Origin: Rhexocercosporidium sp. MPI-PUGE-AT-0058
Taxonomy: Eukaryota > Ascomycota > Leotiomycetes > Helotiales
Assembly: GCA_020746875.1 (NCBI GenBank)
Contig: JAGTJL010000007.1
Span: 2,046,001 to 2,110,000, forward strand
Reading direction: 5' to 3'
Length of the DNA stretch: 64,000 nt
Shown: in pieces, positions 46,360-57,109 of the stretch
How positions within the stretch are numbered: position 1 is the stretch's first letter
Layout: every line of letters begins with the position of its first letter
The notes under the pieces: model-generated
Database searches by the model: none
Told to the model about the DNA's origin: nothing
Seen by the model: the letters and a program-made list of their open reading frames with translations, nothing else
Made by a program: the position numbers and the translations under genes

Positions 46360-47751
46360 TCAATGGAAGGGTCGATTCGCATCACGGTGGGAGGTTTGTA
46401 TTTCGGAATTTGCATGTGATCGTGGTGGAGAGGGTGGCGAGATGTCTGGTCCTGACTTCATTGAGTGGGAGCGGCCAATCATACTTTCAAAATGACCATC
46501 GCCGTTCCAAGTAGTGCTATTGTCAAATGTCGATGACGCTGGAGACTGGACTTCCACGGGCGCCTGAAGTCTGCTCCGTCCATGGGGGGTCCTACGTTCT
46601 CCCCGAGAAATTGCTTGTAACTGGTGATTGTCACCAGATGCAAATCTCTCAGTCGAAAACGTGTCGGATCGCCGGCTGAGTCGCGGTACAGCTGCCCCAT
46701 CCAGTTCCCAAAATGCTATGGCAAGTTGGGACCAGTTAGAGGGCATTTTCTCGTTCTCTGATGCTAGTCGTGCTTGAAGTATCCGAAACAGATATGTCGA
46801 CTCTAGGTGCGAGTCAAGTATTATCTCTTCTAACCACTTATTGATCCTATCTCTCCTCGAAGCAAAATCAACAAGCAGCTGAGGGAATAATTCGATGGCA
46901 GGATATTCTCGCAGGGGGAGCTGCTGAGATGGGCCCCCCAGATTCCCGTTTGTTGACCAATGGTCTGCAGGTTCATCAATGTCTCCAATCCCGGAGTCAG
47001 AACATGCAGTATAACTCATGTCAACTTCCCCAAAACTGTTGGAAGTATCTAGGCCAAGTAACATTAGATCTTGAGAGGCATTCTCGAAGGGGTGGGCCGA
47101 TGACCGAGCTTCGGCAAGATTGAATGTGATGCTTGCAGACGATGCCACAGATGCCGCCGGTCGATGCTCGAATACAGTTTGGTCCATTACTGCCTCTTGT
47201 TGACTTTCGAGATTCGAAGAAGATCCAAACTTACTCGACTGAAGACTTGGTGGCCCAGGTGGATACGATTCGGCGATTGTGAATTCATTCTCGAACTCGG
47301 CGTACAGTTTATTTTCTGCCTCTCGAAGCTTCCATATCTGGCCTTCCCATTGCTGTTCTGTATCAATCGCTTCCTGCTCTACCTGGCCTAGACCATCACG
47401 AGTAGCCTGACATTGTGAAGCCAGATGTAGTAATATCTCCATGCCGCCGAGTTTTCCCTCTGCCACAAGTCTTTGTATCTCGGTCATGAAATTTGCGTCT
47501 CGAATCCATACATCTTGTCGCTTGTTTGCTGCTTCTCGACGTTTCTGTCGGCCCTCAATGCGTGCGCTCGTTGCCGCTCTCTGCAGCCTTGCAATTCGTT
47601 GCAGCGCCTGCATCAATTCCGTCAAGCGAACCATATCGGGTCCTCCTGATATGGATTCCACCCCACCACTGGGGTCCGGTCCTCTCACTTCGACTTGTTT
47701 TCCACCACCATGATTCTTTTCGCGCTTCGTTTTCGAAAGAAAGGAGCCCAT
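46360..47751 (-). CDS. Coiled-coil protein of module copy A
   Basis: Single exon, 463 aa from the ATG at 47751. It is a diverged paralogue of the minus-strand proteins of copies B and C. The N-terminus MGSFLSK has Gly2, Ser6 and Lys7, the pattern of an N-myristoylation site, followed by basic residues that could add membrane binding; this is inference. A coiled coil runs over about residues 40-150 (ALQRIARLQRAATSARI, then CQATRDGLGQVEQEAIDTEQ and KLREAENKLYAEFENEF), aligning with the C-x-x-A-R-x-x-Y-G-P-x-E-D block of B and C. The middle is Ser-rich and disordered. The conserved C-terminal domain is at about 290-345: RINKWLEEIILDSHLESTYL, then FRILQAR, NWSQLAIAFWELDG. A disordered tail follows. 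No known enzyme motif was found. It is paired head-to-head with the DUF6590 gene at 48665. Confidence 0.82.
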   Translation of the reverse strand: MGSFLSKTKREKNHGGGKQVEVRGPDPSGGVESISGGPDMVRLTELMQALQRIARLQRAATSARIEGRQKRREAANKRQDVWIRDANFMTEIQRLVAEGKLGGMEILLHLASQCQATRDGLGQVEQEAIDTEQQWEGQIWKLREAENKLYAEFENEFTIAESYPPGPPSLQSSKFGSSSNLESQQEAVMDQTVFEHRPAASVASSASITFNLAEARSSAHPFENASQDLMLLGLDTSNSFGEVDMSYTACSDSGIGDIDEPADHWSTNGNLGGPSQQLPLREYPAIELFPQLLVDFASRRDRINKWLEEIILDSHLESTYLFRILQARLASENEKMPSNWSQLAIAFWELDGAAVPRLSRRSDTFSTERFASGDNHQLQAISRGERRTPHGRSRLQAPVEVQSPASSTFDNSTTWNGDGHFESMIGRSHSMKSGPDISPPSPPRSHANSEIQTSHRDANRPFH

Positions 47752-48664
47752 CCCCAGGGGGACCAATATCTAGAGCAGTTCCTGGTATGAATGATTGCGG
47801 AGAAAGTGCCTCGGCGATCGATGGGTTTATAAACGAAAACGACGGACCTCTCGAAGTTTGTCAGCCTACAGAGCACTGTATATCAACAAAAGACACGTAG
47901 CATATTGCTACCTTGGGAGTTGAAAAATCATAGATCTAGCTCGAAGTTAGTTTGTACCCAATGTAAGGCTGACACATTATCAAGTCACCTTTAGGCTCAG
48001 CTCGTGGTTGCATGCTTTGGACTCCGATGCCAGCTGGGCCCATAGAAACTGGGAATGCACGGAGGACATAAGATCTCAAAAGTGCGACAGTAATTTCATG
48101 GCGACCTGAATTGGACATTTTGATCCAGCCCGTGTCACATATATGTCCCGACGGGCGGCTGCCAACGGGATAGACATGGGGTGCAATTATACTAGATGTA
48201 GACATGGCCGACGGACATCCGAAGACTTTCTACTAAAAGCGGCGAAGCGTTAAAGTCAGCCATCGTCAGGGGGTCACTGTACAACCGAAATATATTCCGA
48301 CGTATGAAATACGTGGACAACGTGGTTATCAAGTTCAATTTTGCAACCACTACATCTCCAGCAAATAGCGATCTTCCTGGATTTGCGACAAGCAGTGGAA
48401 CGATACCTCGATTATTCCTCTAAAGTGCACCAATAGAGTCAACATGCATGCACTTCGCTCGGCAGATATTCACATCAACTTCTCTTGCAGCAAGTGAAGT
48501 AGACCCATACCATTTTGGCTAATAGGCGCTCAGCATGAGGCTCTTCAGAAGATGTGTGTTTGCAGTTACGGGCCACGGGCATAAAGGAAGCATCCATCGG
48601 CCCATAACCATGGGCTACGCAACTGTGTGTGGAATGGTGCCCATACATACTTTGCCTGGCCAAC
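47752..48664. promoter_or_regulatory. Divergent intergenic region, module copy A
   Basis: 913 bp between the start codons of the coiled-coil and DUF6590 genes of copy A. It must contain both promoters. An 89-codon open frame on the minus strand (48205-47936) lies inside but shows no family features. No motif shared with the other two copies could be identified by eye. Confidence 0.5.
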
Positions 48665-50281
48665 ATGGCATTCTATTCTTCCAATGATCGCGGGAAAACA
48701 ACTGACAGATCAACATCTTGGTCTGAATGGAGCTGGGATGGCCGTGGCTTCTGGATCTCTAGTCGAAGCAATGAGTTTGGGGTGCAGGAGTACGAGTATC
48801 GCTACCCCGAAGCATCTTTGGAGCGGACGCCTCGAACTCTTGGAGAAACGAATCTACAACAATCCTTATATCCCAACGTGGAACCTTCACATGGAAATAA
48901 TTCCTCTTCTGATCAACCTGGTTCGTACACCACGTCGACATCGACTGTTCTACCATCATATACACAACAAGCTACAAGCTACTTCGTTTCTGAATCGAGC
49001 CACGGCACCTCGCACAATACAAGTGATCTAGAAAGCAGCCACCATCCTAGCAGTATTTCCATTGCTGTGAACCCATTGAGCAGGACTCTATCGCCTAACT
49101 CGATCTCGGGGCCTATTTCCCCTTCGCAGAGCCAAGGATCAAGTTCATACCCGACACAGCAAGAGAGCCATGGCAGCAATGACTTCGAGTACATGGTGCA
49201 GAGAACACGAGACCTAACACTGACTTCACCGCAACCCATCAATGAACAAGGTATGTATCACAAGAACTTGAGATACAGCTGCAATTGCTGACATTTGACG
49301 GCAGGGCATGCCGAAATGTCAACAAGCGGACAGCTAAGCTGGCAGAAGGATGGTGGCAGAATTCGAAATCCGCAACCCAGTCAACCATTCGAGCAGCTGG
49401 ATCAGCGCAAGATATATCCCTATCCCTTTTTATTCGGTCCAGTCTAATATCTGTTAGGCTATCAGGTCATCGATACTAAAAGACTGGACAAGTTCTGGCG
49501 CGTTGGGCGAGTATTCATGATGCTCTGGACCGAGCCTGCAAAAGGATATAAAGACGCACCGCACATGGGAATGTCACGGAACGGATCCCATTTCAGTGTG
49601 ACGTACTTGAACGGCAAGGCTTTTAGTGAGATTCGTCGCTTCGTCGTCATTCGTAAGAATTATGGTAATTGCATCTGCTCGTAAGTAACGTTTTAATAGC
49701 CCTTGCTTTCTACCACATTGACAGCACTAACCTCAATCCCTAGCCCCATTCACACCTACAGGGACCAGGCAACCTTAAAACCTAATCTGCCGGATGCAAG
49801 TGAACATGCGATTATATACACCAGCACCTGGCCTCCGGAGCCTCATGTTCTCAGGGACAGCGCTGGAAACATAATCCAAAGAGAAGAACTCCACAAGGAT
49901 CCCATCAGAGTCATCCGTGAAGGGAAGGATGATGACCAAGATCTCAGTATCACATCACGTCTCAACTACAGCAAGATTTACACCGTGGAAAATTATGTTC
50001 GAGTTCTCAACATCGGCATCGTTCACCCGAATTTCATGGAATCTTTGGCGCAGAACTCTCTCATACGAGCCAGTCCTGTTTCTAGTTCTAGTCGAGTTGG
50101 ACTCCAAAGAATATCCTCGAAAGATAATAGTGGAGATTCCCAATCGGCCCAGACTGATGTAAAAAGCGACCACGGCGGTCTAAGCGAAAGAGGAGGAAAG
50201 AGCAAGGACAACAGGAGAAAAAAGAAAGAATCCTCGTCGACTACCCACTCCAAGCCGAGCGGGTCGGGGAAAAGGAGGTGA
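48665..50281 (+). CDS. DUF6590-domain protein of module copy A
   Basis: Exons 48665-49250, 49305 to 49352 or 49379, 49458-49680 and 49744-50281, giving 464 or 473 aa depending on which donor ends the short second exon (both keep the frame). The N-terminus has TSWSEWSWDGRGFW, the tryptophan motif shared by all three copies, then YEYRYP. A Ser/Gln/Pro-rich linker of about 170 residues follows. The DUF6590 core begins at YQVIDTKRLDKFWRVGRVF and includes VFMMLWTEP, RRFVVIRK, NCICS with PIHTY, SEHAIIYTS and SRLNYSKIYTVENYVRV. The tail is basic (DNRRKKKES, SGSGKRR) and could serve nuclear import, unlike in copies B and C. The domain name is from memory of PF20233, which has no known function. It is divergent from the coiled-coil gene. 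Confidence 0.82.
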
Positions 50282-52872
50282 TTTACCACCTCTATCGTTC
50301 TGTGTTTAACAAGAGCAAGACATATGATCGGCAGATTTACATCTCACACGTGGCGATACAACATGATGGATTTTTTCATTCACATTCAACATCTTTTCGT
50401 TTTTGGGCACTGCATCAAATGCCGTGGCTCCACTAGGCTCTATCTTGTTTGATTGCTCTAGGCCTATTCATTTCAGTCATCCTATTTTATGTTGGATGTT
50501 TCGATTGTGTTACATACGTTATCCTGGCACCTTTGCTTTACCAGGTATGGGTGTACGGGGTCTTTGGGGAAGGGAGGGGGGAGGGGGGTTAAGAGCATAC
50601 TCATGATTAACGACCAACGTTCTTGGCTGTACGATTGGCACATTGGACATATGTTTTTCCAGCGGTCTGTTTCTCTACCATTTCCAGGTCCAATATCATT
50701 GCAACAAGCAACAAGAATGATTCTTTCTTTGTGACTCTTTCACTTGCAGTTATGGGGTTTCAAACGCTATGAGACCACGAGCCATTGAAATACGTTTGGC
50801 TTTCCCTCACTGTTTTAATACAAAAACTTTATTTAGTAGTGTGTAACAGAAGCACGCCCCATGAACATTGTTACCTCCATCATGACTGCCTCCTTTGCTG
50901 TGACGGTCCTGTTGCCTTCTGAGTTTACACTACTGAACCATGTTAGTTGAAAATTCATACCGCCCAATTTTCTTCTGTCGCTTATTAGTGAGTCTCGAAT
51001 GGCGAAGACATTACCGCAACAATGATAAACTAAGCTGAAATAAGTATGGTCTGTGATAACACTATTGATCGATAGTACTGGATCATCCACTGATTCTCAA
51101 GTTGTTTCATTGAACTATCTCGAGCCAGAGGAACCCCCCCCCCCCCTATTTCTCTCGGCTATCCATGCACCAGGAGCTCGCTCAGTCCCCCACTGCTGGA
51201 CGCAAAACAGGGCACTCCCAACCACTTTATCCGCCACGGGCCGAACCATCAAACTCTGTTTGGCTTTGGTTTGTGGCCCGGGACGCTGCAAATCTCCGAA
51301 TCTGTCCATGATTCATCATCATGTAAGCTTTATTACACAAAGTAATTATTGAGTCACCGCTCACTTCACTTATGCCGATACAAAAGTACACAGCTCTCAG
51401 TGGCCCAGAACGCCGGGATTAATTCCCAATCATCCCTTTATTTCCCCCGATCAACCAAAGCCATCACCTAGTCAGCGCCTAAGTTCACCCATAGGCTGGC
51501 TGAATAGCAGTGAATGCAGAACCGAGGGAGCTGATATAGCTGTCAGCCTAATCCTTCATGACGCTGCTCTTACCTGACCTTTGTCCATCGGCTCGGGTTT
51601 CACGAGCGGAGTCCTCGTGTCCGTTATTTGGAAAATCTAAATCAGGTTTTCGGGGAAAAGGAAAGTGCACGTGGGGGCTACTTCATATACTTTGGGGCTG
51701 TTCTGCAGCCTTGCTAGATGTGTGGTGTGCGACACGCCCGAGTACTCTGCGACGTTGTAGAAGGGCACAAAAGGCAATGTCAGGCGAATGAGGCAATCGT
51801 ATTTTGGCTGCACGTGCGTTTGATACGCCCGAGGTGATCAGTCATCAAGAAGCCTTGCGTCTTTGTTTGTTTCTCTGTCTGAGATTCGGGCATACTGATG
51901 CTTGGAAGAATCTGCGAAAAGATGAGATACTGCGGGATTTCCGGGGAGCGAGTGCTCCTGGGGGACCTTGATAGAAAGAAAGATGCGCACAGAACGCTGG
52001 GCGTCTGAGGACAGGCCTCAAGACACAAGTGAGTTCAGCGTCTGTAGCCTGTAGCTTAGTTGGCATTCCCCTCAAAGTTTAGCGAATGCTTCCCAGTTTA
52101 GCGAGCAAAAACTTTTTTTGTTTTGTCCTCGACCTCGTAAATGAATGGCTGATTAAGCTACATAAAATTACGTTGTGTAGAAAGTCTGAGGAGCGGTGTG
52201 CATTTCTCGTGGAGGGATGATGCTGTGGTCTGAGCTTGAGATCTGTCACTGGCTTTTGAATATAATCATTACCTATCTAGTTCTCCAACGTCTGAAAGTG
52301 CCTGCTCAGCAATATCTCCTCCGAAACAAGTCACCATATATATACCACATTCTTTCATCCCGCCCACGAAGAAAACAAGGAATGCAAGAGCAAGAACAAA
52401 CAGTGTCTAAATGCAAGTGGGTATTGTATATCGTACTAGTATAAGAGGATAGAAATACTTTACAGAATATAATGTCTCTTGACGAGCACCATACATAAAA
52501 AAACAATCGCAACGACAAATCTCGACTCTTGTAGAACAATTTGAGAAGTTTTTGGAACAAACGACAAGGTAGCAAAGCACATTTCCACTATTGCGCTACT
52601 TCGAGGCCGCGGTTGAAAGGAATCGGGGAATATTGTCCCGCTCTGAACGGATGAGGACGATAGAACATCGCAAGAGAGATTGACTTGACAGTGATGAACA
52701 TCCTGATAGACTGTAGCTTCAAAGGACTCGCAATTCCGGGAGAGGAGTGTCGTGTCCGTCTTGCTCTCAATTTCTGGGGCAATGGCAAGAGGAGAACAGA
52801 TGGCTGCAATGTGAAATGAAAGGTGGGGTAGTATCTCTGCTTTCGGTGCTTTGAAATTTTGACTCCTCTCTC
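50282..52872. other. Spacer between module copies A and B
   Basis: 2.6 kb with no supported gene. Contains a run of 13 C at 51134-51146 and, near 50573, a G-rich AGGGAGGGGGGAGGGG tract. Short frames on both strands lack features. The final few hundred bases are the 3' flank of the copy B coiled-coil gene. Confidence 0.5.
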
Positions 52873-54822
52873 TCAAACAAGTCGTATTGGACGAGGGGCT
52901 CTTTGAGTTGGTGGACTTTGGCCAGAGTAGACCGAATCTTCGTCCGAGGAGAACATTTGAGGCCGCGAAGCTTCGCCGATAGGGTCCCACGGTGGAATTT
53001 GGGTTTCCAGTGATGATCTGCTTGACGAGTAACCTATATCGTGAGGAGCATTCGTGCTGACTACACTGGATGCACCACCTTCTAAGCATTCATATGGAGT
53101 TCCGTCCCTGTACCATAGTTGAAGCACATCCGACTGCCATTTTTCCCTTTCATTGATAATTCCATACCTAGACTCGAATGTCCTAGCGAGAAGCCCGACT
53201 TCCAATGGCGACGTCCGAAGTTGTTCAAGTATCCATCCGTTGACCCTGACAAAAGAGCTAAACGTAGTCTCACACTCATCTGAGAGAGGTTCGGGAAGTG
53301 TATTGGCCATTTTGCTTCCTGGTTGAGGAATCAACTTTGGAAATTTCACGTACTCAGACGCCTCAGGTTCCCCATCGCCGTCCAGTTCACCAACGAAAGA
53401 CTGGCGCTCCAGATGTTCCAAACTCAATGGCTCTCCAGTCTCGTCAACCCAGCCTTTATCTATGCACCGCTTCCTCAAAATTTCCATATCCTGAGTGGCC
53501 TTTTCATATTGTTCGATGAGTCCACTTTCGACATCTGAATAGTTTGCGAGCCACTCCTCATTCTCATCTGACAATTTCATCTCCACCCGAGCTCTCTTTT
53601 CGCGCTCTTCCTCCAGGATATACCTCTCTTCCAAGAGTTCATCCAGCCTCTCCCGAAGAATGTCTACATCTCCAAGTTTCGACAGATATTGTGTGACCAG
53701 AGGATGAAATTGTTGGCCATTCTCAGATTCACTGTCGGTCGATGCATCAGAAGACGACGTCGTTGAAGATTCTATGTTCCCATGTCTTGCTAGAGGATGT
53801 ATTTGTGGTTGAAAAGGTTGATCATAGAATTTGCTTTCTAGACGATCAAGCTCAAACTCGTTGATGCTTAACTTAGTCTCAAGCGTGTTGCAGGCATCCT
53901 CAAAGGGTCCGTAATCCTCTCTAGCCGCCACGCAAGCATTGAACAAAAAGTCGATTTCAGTCTGATCGTCGGAGGAAGCACGAATTCCAAAGCTTACACC
54001 ATGACCACGCAGTCTCACAAACTGGATGTAGTCGTCATCAGCAGCGGCTTTCCGATTCTGCTTCTCTCTCAGACTTGCCCGCATTTCCTGGATCCTTGAT
54101 CTTTGACCCCATATCTCCGATCTTAGTCGTTTGATCCTGGCCCAATCCGAGCTAGAAATTGTCGATATATGTGGCTTTAGTACTGTTGGAACAAAGGCTG
54201 TGAACGGTAACTCGGTATCGTTGGAAGGAATGCCCGGACCGGGCCCTGGAGGCAGGATAGGGGGGAAAGCCGGAGGTTGAGCAGGTGGTACGATTGGTGC
54301 TTTTGGAGTGGCTTGAGTATGCATGGTTTCGGCTCCTCCTTGGTTTGTCAATGGAGAATTTTGAATCGAATCAACTTTGGGGTGCTCTGCGTCATGTGGT
54401 AATGGAAGTATAATTCCACGTGGCGCCCAAGAACAGGGTTGTGGGCCATCGTGCGAATTATCCAATGGATTATCTAGGGAGACCATTTTTTGTGTAGCAC
54501 ACGAATAACCTGCTGTCGCTGGAGGAAGTTCAGGGACTGATGGAGCTTTTGAGGGCCGTCTCGACATATTGTTCGGAATAGAAAACTTTCGAAGAAGATT
54601 CTGGACCGCCCTTTGGGCTTGAGTGTAGCTCGCATGCTGCCCAAGCTTTGCACCAGCATTCTTGAAGGAAGACGTACGAGAGGTGCTACTTCTTCCATCA
54701 CTCCTCCGACTGAACCTGTTGTGATTGAACTTAGTCGATACCAAAGCCGGAACCGGGCTTGCATCATGCTGTTCGCCGTGCTCTCGGCGCCGGGAGATAA
54801 GGCCGCCATAATTTCGTTGCAT
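52873..54822 (-). CDS. Coiled-coil protein of module copy B
   Basis: Single exon, 649 aa from the ATG at 54822; not a family I recognise. The N-terminal 210 residues are Ser/Pro-rich and disordered, including a proline block (PPAQPPAFPPILPPGPGPG). A first coiled coil at about 225-345 includes WARIKRLRSEIWGQRSRI, CVAAREDYGPFEDACN and INEFELDRLESKF. After a Ser/Asp linker, a second coiled coil at about 380-470 begins HPLVTQYLSKLGDVDILRER and leads to KGWVDETGEP and ASEYVKFPKLIP. The C-terminal domain, about 530-585, is RVNGWILEQLRTSPLEVGLL with ARTFESR and a final W-x-x-D-V-L-x-L-W. The protein ends QRAPRPIRLV. An alternative first exon starting at the ATG at 55001 could replace the first 20 residues by a 98-bp intron but lacks a good branch site. 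It is most similar to copy C. Confidence 0.83.
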   Translation of the reverse strand: MQRNYGGLISRRREHGEQHDASPVPALVSTKFNHNRFSRRSDGRSSTSRTSSFKNAGAKLGQHASYTQAQRAVQNLLRKFSIPNNMSRRPSKAPSVPELPPATAGYSCATQKMVSLDNPLDNSHDGPQPCSWAPRGIILPLPHDAEHPKVDSIQNSPLTNQGGAETMHTQATPKAPIVPPAQPPAFPPILPPGPGPGIPSNDTELPFTAFVPTVLKPHISTISSSDWARIKRLRSEIWGQRSRIQEMRASLREKQNRKAAADDDYIQFVRLRGHGVSFGIRASSDDQTEIDFLFNACVAAREDYGPFEDACNTLETKLSINEFELDRLESKFYDQPFQPQIHPLARHGNIESSTTSSSDASTDSESENGQQFHPLVTQYLSKLGDVDILRERLDELLEERYILEEEREKRARVEMKLSDENEEWLANYSDVESGLIEQYEKATQDMEILRKRCIDKGWVDETGEPLSLEHLERQSFVGELDGDGEPEASEYVKFPKLIPQPGSKMANTLPEPLSDECETTFSSFVRVNGWILEQLRTSPLEVGLLARTFESRYGIINEREKWQSDVLQLWYRDGTPYECLEGGASSVVSTNAPHDIGYSSSRSSLETQIPPWDPIGEASRPQMFSSDEDSVYSGQSPPTQRAPRPIRLV

Positions 54823-55425
54823 GGAGTGCGTTTGCTGATACTGGAGAGCCCAGTACGATCAATTACTTGAAAATCATCTGTAAAGTTAGGCTTGGTGCTG
54901 GGTAGCGATGCGTGCTGGCTTTTGAGTGGAAGTGGTCGTCCCTGGCTGGGCGACAACAGGTTATTTGCGGGCAACACAGATAGAGCCTCATATGACACCA
55001 CAATATCCGAGGCCCTCGTCGGAAGTAAAATTACGGTTCACAGGGCTGTAACATTCCTCCAATTTACTGCGCCATAGATATTTTATCCCTTGCCGCCTTT
55101 GCGCATATCGTCGTAAAGCGGCGCGCGCGCTGTGGCACCACACCCCAGTGCACTCGCAGAGAGAGTCGGCGGGAACCACTCCAGCTCCCCAATCACAAAC
55201 CTAGTTTGCTGATTGATGCATTCATGCAGAAAATGCAGCATATCACTAGCTGCACAAGAATGAACGTAGCTCATCACACGCTCAATATGAGAGAGCCTCA
55301 ACTTGGAACTAGTCTCCCTCGCCGAAGATAAAACAGCGACTTGCCACGGGTCTTCCGATGCGAGAGGCTCGCCTGAACACGTTGTGGTACCAACTCCTCC
55401 CAAAGCAGGGTGCACGAAACGAATC
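54823..55425. promoter_or_regulatory. Divergent intergenic region, module copy B
   Basis: 603 bp between start codons of the copy B pair. The half nearest the coiled-coil gene could be coding if the alternative start at 55001 is used. No shared motif with the other copies was detected by eye. Confidence 0.5.
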
Positions 55426-57109
55426 ATGTCGTCCCGCCGCTCGAGACACAATTCGACTTGGAGTGACTGGGAATGGAATCAGCAGGAAAAACGCTATGCA
55501 CGATGGCGTGTGAATGGAAGAGGTATGTACTTCGATTAAGCCCAAAAATGGCCGTTAGAAATGTGACATAGTTGTTAATGAAATCAGGCGCCGAGGAATG
55601 GCAATATGGGGAATCTTTTTCAGAAGTTGATGCCACGTTAGATACGCAGCATTCACAGCCCATTGCAGAATCCACAGAGGATACTCAGTCTCAATACCAG
55701 TACGGATCCGGCAAGGGAAAAGAAGCTACCAGCGACGTTATAGCAGAGACAGCTCAGCAGTTTGGAAGCATGACATTGGATAGTTCATCGCTAAATCCAG
55801 CTCCTTCGTATTCATTTCAGAGATCAGGCGATGTGCAGTCAGGATTAGATCATACTACGCAGTCTAGTAGAGGAGACTTCACCAATGACAGCGCTAGTTA
55901 GTTTGCGTTGCAGAAGTCTACGTGCAGGGCTGACGAAATTTTTAGTCTCTAGTTCAAAGTGGAAGAACCATCGAGGGCAGAACCGAAACCACGCACCAAA
56001 ATGGCAGCATTCTAGTAACATCTCCACAAAAGACCCCGGGAGAACACACGAGAAGAATGACAAGAGTAATGGCAGATGCTTTGGAAAACCGATCCGAGCA
56101 TACTAACATAGAGTAGATTTCAAAAAATGTGAATCGAAGAAATTCAAGTTTGGAAAGGGAAGTCGATAAGCCCAGACACTTCCACAGTCTAACTAACACT
56201 CACTATACAGGTCTTCAAAGTTCTGTGGTCTGAACCAGAGGGAACGAATGGCACTAACATCACCACGTGGGGTGGTTCGTTCAAGAAGATAAGGCGATTT
56301 GTGATTGTGAGAAACTTCGAGGGGCATTGCCTATGCTTGTAAGTGTTCGCGCTGCATGTTCAAGCTTACTTGTTCGCCAAAAGGCTGATAAATTTGCAAG
56401 GCCAATCCTTACTTACGGAGGTCGAGGCACTCTTAAGCCTGGAGTTCACAGTGAGGATCACGCTGTCGTATACTCCGACAGGGAAACCGGTCCAATACTT
56501 CTCCCAGGCGAAACCTTGAGCAAGAGCCCCCTTCGCATGGAACCAAACGACGATTCTCAAAAGCTTGACACAACCTCAAGAGTTAATTATGCCAAAGTGT
56601 ACACAGTTGAGCATAATGTGAAAGTATTCTTCATTGGCGCACTAACAAGGAACGCACAAGCGCAGCTTGGTGCTGACTACAATGCCCAGCATCCGCCTGT
56701 TGACGAGCCGACGCCGGACGCTGGATACATCGTAACCCGCCCTTTGGGACGTAGCAATAGCTCAAACTATGGCCAGCAGTTTGAGAAAGTGGCGACTACT
56801 ACAGATCGATTCTACGGAAGTTCCTCAATGGTGAATGCTTCTTCAAGCTATACGTCGCCTCAAGATACAGGACCAATGTCGAATTACTTCGATAGCCATG
56901 ACGGTGCATCAGTTGGAGATTCGGAGAGTAGCACTGGATACACCTTTGAGCAGCAAACAGCAGGAAGGACTTACACTACCAAAGATCAATACAGCATCAA
57001 AACTCAAGGAGGACAAAGTGAAGAAGCACAAACTCCAAGAAGAGCTTCCTCACCCGAACAAGCCCCGACCATTTTAACAGACCAAGAAGCGTCTGAATTT
57101 CACACGTGA
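55426..57109 (+). CDS. DUF6590-domain protein of module copy B, donor site damaged
   Basis: Exons 55426-55522, 55588-55896, 55946-56065, 56114-56166, 56211-56338 and 56401-57109 would give 471 aa. The N-terminus has STWSDWEWN, the shared tryptophan motif, followed by a Ser/Gln-rich linker. Exon 4 ends with KKFKFGK, and the DUF6590 core resumes in exon 5 with VFKVLWSEP, then RRFVIVRN and GHCLCL, PILTYGGRGTLKPG, and SRVNYAKVYTVEHNVKV. At the end of exon 4 the sequence reads CGA-TAAGCC, where copy C has CGA-GTACAT: the G of the GT donor is absent and TAA becomes an in-frame stop. Either the gene is broken there, or it uses the upstream GTCGAT donor with an AAAG acceptor at 56220, which keeps the frame but drops V-F-K. 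All other splice sites are good. Confidence 0.68.

Noticed and set aside
47936..48205. 89-codon frame between the copy A gene pair, starting with ATG
   Set aside because: No homologous frame in the copy B or C intergenic regions and no recognisable features; could be part of a 5' leader.
54474..55001. Minus-strand frame of 175 codons overlapping the start of the copy B coiled-coil gene
   Set aside because: Its first 45 codons could be an alternative first exon, but the required 98-bp intron lacks a branch site and the rest is a shadow of the main frame; mentioned only as an alternative.
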